Shown: positions 1 to 5,423 of the stretch, in pieces
How positions within the stretch are numbered: position 1 is the first letter of the stretch
Layout of the letters: every line of letters starts with the position of its first letter
Assembly: GCA_025454185.1 (NCBI GenBank)
Contig: JALOOY010000044.1
Span: 1-8,409 of the forward strand
Length of the DNA stretch: 8,409 bases
Direction of reading: 5' to 3'
DNA from: Thermodesulfobacteriota bacterium
GTDB lineage: Bacteria; Desulfobacterota; RBG-13-43-22
Position numbers and translations under genes: made by a program
Notes under the pieces: model-generated
Told to the model about the DNA's origin: nothing
The model's database searches: none
What the model saw: only the letters and a program-made list of their open reading frames with translations

Positions 1-241
1 GATTTGTCTTAAGTGCAGGTTCGAAAATCCGGCGGGCGCCAAGTTTTGCAATGAATGCGGCGGCCGTCTGGAGGTAACCTGCCCAAGCTGCACCCAGGCA
101 AACCCTCCGGAAAGCAAGTTCTACAACACCTGCGGCCATTCTTTAATCGGCCCGGCCACCGGCCCTCAAGTCCCTCCCCTTGACCCGGTAGCCAAGATGC
201 CAATACGTAATGGTCCCCAATCAACTTTCAGCACCTCTTGA
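1..241 (+). CDS. Double zinc-ribbon protein, truncated (probable remnant; start at window edge)
   Basis: The reading frame opens at base 2 and runs to TGA at 239-241, giving about 79 residues. Base 1 (G) would be the last base of an ATG, so the protein probably starts as M-I-C-L-K-C exactly at the window edge. The first zinc ribbon is intact (CLKC then FCNECG). The second has CPSC, but where the family has FCxxCG it reads FYNTCG, so one zinc ligand is lost. Such paired ribbons normally form the N-terminus of large adenylate/guanylate cyclase-ATPase-TPR proteins in deltaproteobacteria. Here a Pro-rich linker is followed by a stop, with no cyclase domain. I infer a truncated, decaying relative rather than a working small protein, although a short zinc-ribbon protein cannot be excluded. 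It is convergent with the minus-strand operon to its right. Confidence 0.6.
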   Translation, partial: ICLKCRFENPAGAKFCNECGGRLEVTCPSCTQANPPESKFYNTCGHSLIGPATGPQVPPLDPVAKMPIRNGPQSTFSTS

Positions 242-430
242 TTGCCTCTCTTTTGCAGTCAGGGCGGTTAAGGATATTTTGACGCACCCGCAGACCCCCT
301 GCCAATCGCGATCTGACCAATGTCCGATTAGCACGGGATGAGTTGTGGAGGGTAGGGTAGCAAAAAAACTTCGGAAGACTGAGGGACGATAAAACTATCG
401 TGAGGGCTTGGCGGTTCCGCTCCGCCTGAA
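242..430. other. Intergenic stretch without a recognisable gene
   Basis: This stretch separates the convergent zinc-ribbon remnant and the amidohydrolase gene. Frames on both strands are short or mere extensions of shadow frames, and no tRNA-like or transposon-end structure was seen. It holds two small stem-loops (386-401 and 410-426) and an A7 run at 362-368, annotated separately as a possible weak terminator for the minus-strand operon. Confidence 0.5.
362..426 (-). terminator. Possible weak terminator region of the five-gene operon
   Basis: Read on the minus strand just after the amidohydrolase stop at 431-433, there is a 5-bp GC stem (422-426 with 410-414, 7-nt loop). A 6-bp stem follows (ACGATA at 386-391 pairing TATCGT at 396-401, 4-nt loop), and then a T7 run (complement of 362-368). 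The T run lies about 17 nt past the second stem, so this is not a textbook intrinsic terminator. Its position and the absence of anything better make it the most likely 3' end of the operon. Confidence 0.3.
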
Positions 431-1300
431 TCACCCGGCATCTCCCAGCAACCCCAGCAAATTCCTGCCCCCGATTTGTTCCGTTTCGGCGCTGTTTAGC
501 CCTAAACTCTCGAACCTTCGCCAGGACCCGGCCGGGTCCCGCCAGGGGCAGTCGGATCCGTAAAGAATGTGGTCCGTTCCTTTTTGGCCGATGATCGCCC
601 GAATCTCCTCCGGGGGCAGTATCTCCAGAGCGAAGGACAGATCGAAAAAGACGTTTTCCAGGGGTAACAGCGGCTCCAGTTGATCCCAGCCGTAAAGGCA
701 GCCGAGGTGGGCGGCGATGAAGGTGATCCGGGGGAAGGTCCGGGCCAGAGAGGCGATCTGGACGGGGCCGGTTTCGTAAGGGGCCCAGAGGTCGAGCAGG
801 GGTTTCATGTGCGGTTTGAAGCGGCGCAGGCCGTCCAGGTTCATGGCATCCATCAGGATGGGGAGCCCGCTGGGGGCGATCATCTCCAGCCATTCCAGGG
901 TCCGGGGCTCGATGGGGATGATGCGCTGCAGGACCGAATGGATCTTGATCCCCCGGATCCCCAGGGCCAGGGCCGCCCGCAGGTCGTCCTCGGGAGAATC
1001 GGCCAGGGGAGTCAGGGTGCCGAAGGGAATGATTTGGGGATAGCGCCCGGCCAGATCGGCCACCCAGCGGTTCAAGCGGGTGGCCCCGTCGGTCCGGCCT
1101 GAAATGGGCAGGAGGACAATCCCGTCCATCCCGGCCTTTCCTTCGCTTTCCACCAGCGTTTCGACGGAGCCGTCGGTCACCAACCGCCATTTCGTAGGGT
1201 GGTCATCCGGCAGGTGTCCGTCCAGGGCCGCCACCCGTTCCACGACCAATTCCAGGTCCGAATCGGGGTAGGCATGGGTGTGGGCGTCGATCCAATTCAC
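431..1300 (-). CDS. Amidohydrolase-2 family TIM-barrel metal-dependent hydrolase
   Basis: 289 residues starting with GTG at 1300-1298. This start puts the first-strand metal motif DAHTH (H7, H9) right at the N-terminus, as expected for the PF04909-type amidohydrolases; the upstream ribosome binding site is weak. Other family signatures in order are GIKIH (K119, H121), AAHLG (H198) and YGSDCPW (D250, the catalytic metal-binding Asp). These proteins hydrolyse or decarboxylate small cyclic or acyl substrates in the cytoplasm; the substrate here is unknown. An oddity: the strand that usually reads P-x-x-x-H carries PILMDAMN, so an Asp (D151) stands where a His is expected. It is the last gene of the operon, 62 bp after the 79-residue gene, with a large hairpin in between. 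Family assignment is confident; the specific reaction is not assignable. Confidence 0.85.
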   Translation of the reverse strand: MNWIDAHTHAYPDSDLELVVERVAALDGHLPDDHPTKWRLVTDGSVETLVESEGKAGMDGIVLLPISGRTDGATRLNRWVADLAGRYPQIIPFGTLTPLADSPEDDLRAALALGIRGIKIHSVLQRIIPIEPRTLEWLEMIAPSGLPILMDAMNLDGLRRFKPHMKPLLDLWAPYETGPVQIASLARTFPRITFIAAHLGCLYGWDQLEPLLPLENVFFDLSFALEILPPEEIRAIIGQKGTDHILYGSDCPWRDPAGSWRRFESLGLNSAETEQIGGRNLLGLLGDAG

Positions 1301-1317
1301 AGGCAGGAAATTCTCAC

Positions 1318-1364
1318 AATTTTTTTTCGTTTTCCATCCCCAAAGAGGAAAACGAAAAAAAATT
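1318..1364 (-). repeat. Perfect 18-bp inverted repeat (stem-loop) between two operon genes
   Basis: The arms at 1318-1335 and 1347-1364 are exact complements (left arm A2-T8-CG-T4-CC) with an 11-nt loop at 1336-1346. The outer pairs overlap the TAA stop (1363-1365) of the 79-residue gene, and the 3' end of the stem lies 17 nt before the GTG of the amidohydrolase gene. On either strand the 5' arm is U-rich and the 3' arm is A-rich, so no U tract follows the stem. It is therefore not a canonical intrinsic terminator. A role in mRNA processing, stability or setting the ratio of the flanking genes is inferred. Confidence 0.75.
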
Positions 1365-1602
1365 ATTCTTCCGGTTCGGAGGCGTCGTAAAGCAGGTTGT
1401 TCACCATGGAATGGAGGATGCCCGCCAGATAGATTTCGTCGTTGATATCGGAGGACAGGGAATGGTACACCCCTTCTTTGTCCATATAGAAGACGATGAG
1501 CTCCTTGATATTGTCATGGTCGTCGCTCAGCCGTTCCAGGATGTCGGCCACCTGTTTCTGCGTGCGGTCTATATGAATGAGCTTCCCTTTTTTATTCGAC
1601 AT
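1363..1602 (-). CDS. Small uncharacterised protein (79 aa)
   Basis: ATG at 1602-1600 is preceded by a strong Shine-Dalgarno AAGGAG (1616-1611, 8-nt spacing) that overlaps the TAA stop of the upstream MBL gene. This implies translational coupling and supports a real gene. The product has a basic N-terminus (SNKKGK), a central helix-like stretch (QKQVADILERLSDDHDN), a strand-like hydrophobic segment with an aspartate end (KELIVFYMDKEG), a polar loop, and a helix LAGILHSMVNNLL before an acidic tail (SEPEE). There is no signal peptide, membrane segment or Cys pair. I do not recognise the family. It looks like a compact soluble alpha/beta protein, perhaps a partner or regulator of a neighbouring enzyme, but that is speculation from gene order. 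Confidence 0.7.
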   Translation of the reverse strand: MSNKKGKLIHIDRTQKQVADILERLSDDHDNIKELIVFYMDKEGVYHSLSSDINDEIYLAGILHSMVNNLLYDASEPEE

Positions 1603-1610
1603 CGGCTTGA

Positions 1611-1616
1611 CTCCTT
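1611..1616 (-). promoter_or_regulatory. Ribosome binding site of the 79-aa gene, overlapping the MBL stop
   Basis: AAGGAG on the minus strand, 8 nt before the ATG at 1602. Its first two bases share the TAA stop (1617-1615) of the metallo-beta-lactamase gene, so ribosomes finishing that gene land on this site. Confidence 0.75.
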
Positions 1617-2394
1617 ACAACGAAATAACCATCAGGTCTTCGGCCAGCAGGATGGGCCCGCCGAATTCCCGGGAACAGGGACCTAATAAATCCTGTCCCG
1701 CGCATTCCGGGTAGAAATGGGTCAGGATCAAAGTCTGGACCCCGGCTTCCCGGGCGATCCGCCCGGCCCAGGAAGGGGTCAAATGCCCTTCCTTCTTTTG
1801 TCCCTCCGGAAAGGAGCATTCGCAAACCAGCCAGTCGGCCCCCCGGGCCAGTTCCACCAATGACCTACAATAATCCGTATCACCGGAAAAGACAAGGGGC
1901 TTTCCCGAAGGCAGCGTCAACCGAAAGCCCAGGCTGACCGGCGTGTGGGCTACGGGCCGGCTGACCAGGGGGAGCCCTAAAAATTCCTGTTCGAAAAACC
2001 GGTCCACGGGCCGCAGGTGCCGTTGCAGCCGGCCGGAGGCCCATTCGATCCAGGACCCGTATAGACCTTGCAGCTTTTCATAAAAATCCTGAAAACCTTC
2101 TCCGGCAACCAGGTGCAGCGTCCGGCCGCAGGCGGCGTAGGGCGGGTATTTGCCGGCGAACAGGAGCGGGGCCAGGTCGGCGCTGTGATCGGGGTGGAGG
2201 TGGGTCAGCAAAAGACCGTCGAGGTCGGTCAGGGCCAGCGCAAGCCGGGCAAGCTGCCGCAGGGTCCCAGGCCCGAGGTCTATCAGCAAACGCGCCGTCG
2301 GCAGCTCCAGCAAACATCCGGGGGAGGCCCTTTCCGCGGAGGGCACACCCGTTCCCGTGCCCAGGAAGGTCAGCCGTCCGCCGGCAGGGATCAT
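1615..2394 (-). CDS. RNase Z-like metallo-beta-lactamase-fold hydrolase
   Basis: 259 residues from ATG at 2394. The open frame reaches 2529, but the extra N-terminus is Pro/Ser-rich and overlaps the upstream gene, whereas the fold begins at GRLTFLGTGTG, right after the chosen start. A TTG at 2403-2401 is an alternative start, 6 nt after a GGAAGG site. Zinc-binding motifs are complete: THLHPDH (H65, H67, D69, H70), H150 (PVAH), D172 (SGDTDYC) and H226 (LTHFYPE); H204 in KEGHLTPS resembles the RNase Z GHL/HST element. The order matches the RNase Z / cyclic-phosphodiesterase branch, which cleaves phosphodiester bonds. The long arm that true RNase Z uses to hold tRNA is not evident, so a small-molecule or other phosphodiester substrate is possible. 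It starts about 28 bp after the stop of the DUF2156 gene. Confidence 0.85.
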   Translation of the reverse strand: MIPAGGRLTFLGTGTGVPSAERASPGCLLELPTARLLIDLGPGTLRQLARLALALTDLDGLLLTHLHPDHSADLAPLLFAGKYPPYAACGRTLHLVAGEGFQDFYEKLQGLYGSWIEWASGRLQRHLRPVDRFFEQEFLGLPLVSRPVAHTPVSLGFRLTLPSGKPLVFSGDTDYCRSLVELARGADWLVCECSFPEGQKKEGHLTPSWAGRIAREAGVQTLILTHFYPECAGQDLLGPCSREFGGPILLAEDLMVISL

Positions 2395-2422
2395 CGGTTG
2401 CAAGAAAGACCTTCCCGGCGCC

Positions 2423-3313
2423 TCAGGCCGGGATGAAGAGGGTGAACTTTTCGACCAGGGCTTCGGGGTGGTAGGATTCCTTGGCCTTGCGCAGGCCGGG
2501 TTCCCCCAGGTCCTGCTCCCGATTGACAAAGAGGGTTGCGCTCCATTCCTTTTCCAGGAATTGCTGGTTGATCAGGGCATAGAGACCCTGGATCTCCGGG
2601 TTGGCCTTTTCCAGATGAATGACCACGGTTTGGGGATTGAGGAGCTCCCCCAGGGTAAAGGCCTCCACTTTCCCCTCCAGGCGAATGACACATCCCCGAT
2701 AGCGGAGGGCGTCGATGTGTTTGAAGGCCTCCAGAATGGCCTGCTCTTCGTTCTGCAGGCTGGGCGACTCATCACACTGGCGCAGGCGGCACCAGGCCTC
2801 CTGGAGATTGAGGCACTCACTGACCAGTTCGGGCGTCAGGGGTTCATATTGCCATTGGGGATTTTTTTTGAACCGGTTCACGTGGTTTTTTTGAGAATGA
2901 TAGCGGTTGCCGGACAACTGGATCAAATTTTCAGTCCGGTAAAGGTAATCGCTGTTATCCCGGTCGAATAAAACCTCCACGCCGGGCAGGCCGGCCAGGG
3001 GCGCCACCAGGGTGGACGGGACCCGGGATAGACGGGGTTGATGGCCCTGATCTTTTAAGTATTCAAAAACAGCCGCTCCCCAGGCTCGAATATCTCCCTG
3101 CCCCACCGGCGGCAGCAAGAAAGGGGCCTTACCCGGCAATTGCGCCAGCAGGGTCAGAAACCCTTCCAGAACGGCCACCTGAAACTGGTAATAATTCCGC
3201 CAGATAAAGAGGTTGGTAAAGGTCAGTTCGGATATTTCCGGCGGATAGCGGTGGAGAAAATCGTCCACCAGGTTTTGACTGCCCAGGGACAAGGGTTGGA
3301 AAGGGGGGATCAT
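2423..3313 (-). CDS. DUF2156 protein, soluble GNAT-fold acyl/aminoacyl transferase-like
   Basis: 296 residues. The ATG at 3313-3311 overlaps the TGA of the PHP gene as ATGA, and there is no clear ribosome binding site, so translation is probably coupled. The family is recognised by the N-terminal FTNLFIWR (about 32-39), the central block YLYRTENLIQLSGNRYHSQK (about 123-142) followed by NHVNRFKK, and the C-terminal NREQDLGEPGLRKAKESYHP (about 264-283). This is the DUF2156 / phosphatidylglycerol lysyltransferase C-terminal domain family (PF09924), a tandem GNAT fold that in MprF moves aminoacyl groups from tRNA to phospholipid. This copy has no membrane segments, unlike MprF, so its acceptor is unknown; it may be cytosolic. 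Family confidence is good; the transferred group is not known. Confidence 0.85.
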   Translation of the reverse strand: MIPPFQPLSLGSQNLVDDFLHRYPPEISELTFTNLFIWRNYYQFQVAVLEGFLTLLAQLPGKAPFLLPPVGQGDIRAWGAAVFEYLKDQGHQPRLSRVPSTLVAPLAGLPGVEVLFDRDNSDYLYRTENLIQLSGNRYHSQKNHVNRFKKNPQWQYEPLTPELVSECLNLQEAWCRLRQCDESPSLQNEEQAILEAFKHIDALRYRGCVIRLEGKVEAFTLGELLNPQTVVIHLEKANPEIQGLYALINQQFLEKEWSATLFVNREQDLGEPGLRKAKESYHPEALVEKFTLFIPA

Positions 3314-4164
3314 GGCATCCGGCCCGGCTGAAGCCGTTTTAATTGCTCGAGGAGGCTATAAGGAATGCGCAGGGCGCCATAGCCGATCAACAAGTCCACG
3401 CCCTCCTTGTTCTTCCCGTGGAAATCGGTGCCGCCGGTTACGGCCAGACCCAGTTCCTGGCCCAGAGCGGAATACCGGTGTGTCTGTTCCGCCGTATGTT
3501 CCGGGTAGAGGCATTCCAACCCCTGCAGACCGCGATCCTTCAAGGACGAAACGATGCCCCGCAGCTCCTCCGGGGAGGCGAACTTCAAGGTGAAGGGATG
3601 GGCCAGGGCCGCGACACCGCCGGCCCGGATAATGAGGTCCACGGCCTTTTCCGGCGGGTAGCGGAATTTTTCCACATAGGCCGGGGCCCCTTTGGTCAGG
3701 AATTTTTTGAAGGCCTCGTCCAGGGTCTTCACCGCCCCGATCTGCAGCATGGCCTGGGCAATGTGGGGGCGTCCGACCTGGCCGGGGGCCAAGGCCCGGA
3801 CCTGATCAAAGGTGACCGGGATGCCCAGTTGCTGCAGCTTGGCGATGATTTTGGGATTCCGCTCTCGCCGCGCTTCCTGGAGGCGGCTCAGCTCCCGCCC
3901 CAGGACCGGATCGTCCGGGTCGATGAAATAGCCGAGAATGTGCATGGTCCCGCCGGGATAATCGGCGCTGATTTCCAGCCCGGGGACCAGCTCAAAGCCC
4001 TTTTCCCGGGCGGCCTGCAGGGCCTCCGGCAGGCCTTCGATGGTATCGTGATCCGTCAGGGCGATGGCCGCCGCCCCTTTTTTTACGGCATATTCGACCA
4101 GTTCGCGGGGACGAAGCGTGCCGTCCGAGGCGCTGGAATGGGTGTGGAGATCAATAAGGTCCAT
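3310..4164 (-). CDS. PHP-domain phosphoesterase, YciV/TrpH type
   Basis: 284 residues, ATG at 4164-4162, with the first PHP motif DLHTHSSASDG placed at residues 5-15, which fixes the start. The metal-site residues of the family are all visible: H7, H9, D14; D38-H39 in ALTDHDT; E64 in PGLEIS; H75 in MHILGY; H134 in GRPHIA; H189 in LAHPF; D247 and H249 in GGTDFHG. An insert of about 100 residues between the E64/H75 and H189 motifs, with GRPHIA in it, is characteristic of the YciV/TrpH branch. Characterised members (E. coli YciV, RNase AM) are Mn-dependent 3',5'-nucleoside bisphosphate phosphatases and 5'-3' exoribonucleases on short RNA. This copy is likely a nucleotide or RNA 5'-end phosphoesterase. 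It is the first gene of the operon, with its own promoter about 25 bp upstream. Confidence 0.9.
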   Translation of the reverse strand: MDLIDLHTHSSASDGTLRPRELVEYAVKKGAAAIALTDHDTIEGLPEALQAAREKGFELVPGLEISADYPGGTMHILGYFIDPDDPVLGRELSRLQEARRERNPKIIAKLQQLGIPVTFDQVRALAPGQVGRPHIAQAMLQIGAVKTLDEAFKKFLTKGAPAYVEKFRYPPEKAVDLIIRAGGVAALAHPFTLKFASPEELRGIVSSLKDRGLQGLECLYPEHTAEQTHRYSALGQELGLAVTGGTDFHGKNKEGVDLLIGYGALRIPYSLLEQLKRLQPGRMP

Positions 4165-4190
4165 ATAGGCTCAAAAAGTATAAAATTTAC

Positions 4191-4219
4191 ATTATGCCTA
4201 AAATTCAACGCGCTGACAA
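4191..4219 (-). promoter_or_regulatory. Sigma70-type promoter of the PHP-led operon
   Basis: On the minus strand, -35 TTGTCA (complement of 4214-4219) and -10 CATAAT (complement of 4191-4196) are separated by exactly 17 bp, and each matches the consensus at 5 of 6 bases. The predicted start site near 4184 gives a leader of about 20 nt to the ATG at 4164. The gap to the upstream methyltransferase gene supports an independent promoter here. Confidence 0.6.
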
Positions 4220-4280
4220 CCATTTTCCCAGACCCGATACGCCAATACTCCATCGCCCCATTATTCCCATTATTTTTGGC

Positions 4281-5162
4281 TCAGCTTTCCCTTCGTCTGA
4301 AAATAAGGACTTCGCTGTCCAGTTCCGGGGGCAGGACGTAATGGCTCAGGCGGGGGCTGACTTCCAGTTCGAACCCCTTCTGACCGGCATAGGCCTGCCG
4401 GTTGCCGCTGGCGAAGGCGTGGCGGCTGCCGATGACCAGGTAGAGTTCCACACTGGGGGTGGTGAAGACCTGCTGCTCGAAAAGATTGCCCGGAGGGGGC
4501 CAGGAACAGATCACCACCTGCGGCCTGTACCGCTCCAGGGCCGTGGGGGCCGCCATTTTTTCCACCTGTTCCGGAAAGTCGATCACGTGGGTCCAACTGT
4601 GGTCATCCGTGGCCCGGACCGGCGCCCCGGCCTCGGTCAGCAGGCGGGAGAGGGTCCCGTCGCCGGCGGCGATCTCCAGGCAGGAACGGCCGGCGATCAA
4701 CGAGGATATTTCAACGATGAGCTTCCCGGAGTAAAAGCAGAAGATGCCCTGGGACTGCACCAGAGGCATGAGGATGCGCTTCTGGCTGACCAGGGGCCAG
4801 CAGAGGCGGAACCAGGTCAGGGAGGCCGGTTTCCTCTCCAGACCCTGCCGGAAGAGCAGTTTCTGGATCAGGAGGCCGTTCAGAACGTTAAAGCGGACCT
4901 TGCCCGAGGCCTGTCCGGCGGCCGCCGCCAAGGCGCACTGGTCCAGGGCCAGCAGCCACAGGCGGCCGCGGACCAGAGGGGGCCGGGCCTGCTCCACCAG
5001 CTTTCGGTTTTTAGAGGCCCCCCGCAGACGGGATTGCCATTGATCCGCCGAGGCCGAGGCCTCCCGGGCCAGATCGCCCAGTTTTTCGATCCGGCCTGCG
5101 GCCAGGGCCTCCGTAAGTTTCCGGCCCACTTCTTCCCATTCCCGGGGATAGCGGTCGATCAA
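4281..5162 (-). CDS. SAM-dependent methyltransferase-like protein (true start probably near 5240)
   Basis: 293 residues from TTG at 5162-5160, the only standard start codon in the frame, down to TGA at 4281. Numbered from that TTG, the C-terminal half carries a Rossmann glycine motif (LEIAAGDG, about 162-169), an acidic strand end (ATDDHSWTH, about 184-192) and a VICSWPPPGN stretch (about 217-226) at the motif IV position, close to the PP motif of many methyltransferases. The N-terminal 150 residues are helical and carry no recognised domain. The TTG has no usable Shine-Dalgarno. The frame stays open to a stop at 5273-5271 and upstream codons read as plausible protein (HLTEELAQIEKAGLQ before the TTG), so about 26 more residues are probably translated. 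An ACG at 5240-5238 follows GGGGAG by 5 nt. Fold confidence is good; the substrate is unknown. It appears monocistronic, between the lon terminator and the PHP promoter. Confidence 0.75.
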   Translation of the reverse strand: MIDRYPREWEEVGRKLTEALAAGRIEKLGDLAREASASADQWQSRLRGASKNRKLVEQARPPLVRGRLWLLALDQCALAAAAGQASGKVRFNVLNGLLIQKLLFRQGLERKPASLTWFRLCWPLVSQKRILMPLVQSQGIFCFYSGKLIVEISSLIAGRSCLEIAAGDGTLSRLLTEAGAPVRATDDHSWTHVIDFPEQVEKMAAPTALERYRPQVVICSWPPPGNLFEQQVFTTPSVELYLVIGSRHAFASGNRQAYAGQKGFELEVSPRLSHYVLPPELDSEVLIFRRRES

Positions 5163-5245
5163 TTCCTGGAGACCGGCTTTTTCGATCTGGGCGAGTTCCT
5201 CCGTAAGATGGGTGACAGGATACGGTTTTTCGGATTTCGTATTAA

Positions 5246-5251
5246 CTCCCC
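5246..5251 (-). promoter_or_regulatory. Shine-Dalgarno-like site pointing to a non-standard methyltransferase start
   Basis: GGGGAG on the minus strand, 5 nt before an in-frame ACG (5240-5238). It is the best ribosome binding site in the open region upstream of the methyltransferase. No ATG, GTG or TTG follows it in frame until 5162, so the start is either a rare ACG, a mutated ATG, or a sequence error. Confidence 0.4.
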
Positions 5252-5285
5252 GAGTTTTTGAGGATAACCCTTAAGGTTGAAAAGA

Positions 5286-5291
5286 ATTATA
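5286..5291 (-). promoter_or_regulatory. Candidate -10 element for the methyltransferase gene
   Basis: The complement reads a perfect TATAAT, but no good -35 hexamer lies 16-18 bp upstream. A start site near 5279 would leave a leader of about 40 nt to the SD-preceded ACG at 5240. AT-rich surroundings make chance matches likely, so this is only a candidate. Confidence 0.3.
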
Positions 5292-5304
5292 AATAGAAAG
5301 ATAC

Positions 5305-5377
5305 GTTAATTCTTAATGATCAATTCCTAATTCTTACATTAAAAAAATTAAGCGTTAAGCATTAATAATTAAGCATT
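5305..5377. repeat. Degenerate heptamer tandem repeat (TTAA every 7 bp)
   Basis: About ten consecutive 7-bp units with TTAA or a one- or two-base variant at unit positions 2-5. The clearest units are GTTAATT (5305), CTTAATG (5312), ATTAAGC (5347), GTTAAGC (5354) and ATTAAGC (5368). The last four units differ little from one another; the middle ones (5319-5346) are degraded. It lies in the noncoding gap between the end of lon and the methyltransferase gene. The function is not known. Confidence 0.6.
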
Positions 5378-5392
5378 CGTCTTTTCGTATTC

Positions 5393-5420
5393 AAAGGGCG
5401 GGGATTCTCCCCGCCCTTTT
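5393..5420 (-). terminator. lon: GC-rich hairpin terminator of the hsp20-lon operon
   Basis: A perfect 12-bp stem (5393-5404 with 5408-5419) closes a 3-nt loop 4 bp beyond the lon stop. The core is GGGCGGGG with an A3/T3 base. On the minus strand the stem is followed by a short U run and then AT-rich sequence. On the plus strand it ends in four T, so it could also stop any opposing transcript. Confidence 0.75.
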
Positions 5421-5423
5421 GCT

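Noticed and set aside
242..430. tRNA or mobile-element end in the left intergenic stretch
   Set aside because: No cloverleaf-compatible arms, terminal inverted repeats or transposase fragments were seen; only short hairpins.
228..1190. Minus-strand open frame of 320 codons
   Set aside because: It overlaps the amidohydrolase gene in another frame and is extremely Arg/Pro/Gly rich; its part in 242-430 shows no recognisable protein.
1318..1364. Intrinsic terminator between the 79-aa gene and the amidohydrolase
   Set aside because: The U run is in the 5' arm and the sequence after the stem is A-rich on both strands, which is the wrong polarity; kept as an unexplained hairpin instead.
3343..4341. 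Plus-strand open frame of 332 codons
   Set aside because: It is antisense to the PHP gene, whose motifs are complete; the translation shows no domain and is typical of mirrored codon bias.
4194..5261. Plus-strand open frame of 355 codons
   Set aside because: It is antisense to the methyltransferase gene; the opposite strand carries a coherent Rossmann-type sequence.
5305..5377. CRISPR array
   Set aside because: The repeat unit is 7 bp with no spacers and no cas genes nearby.
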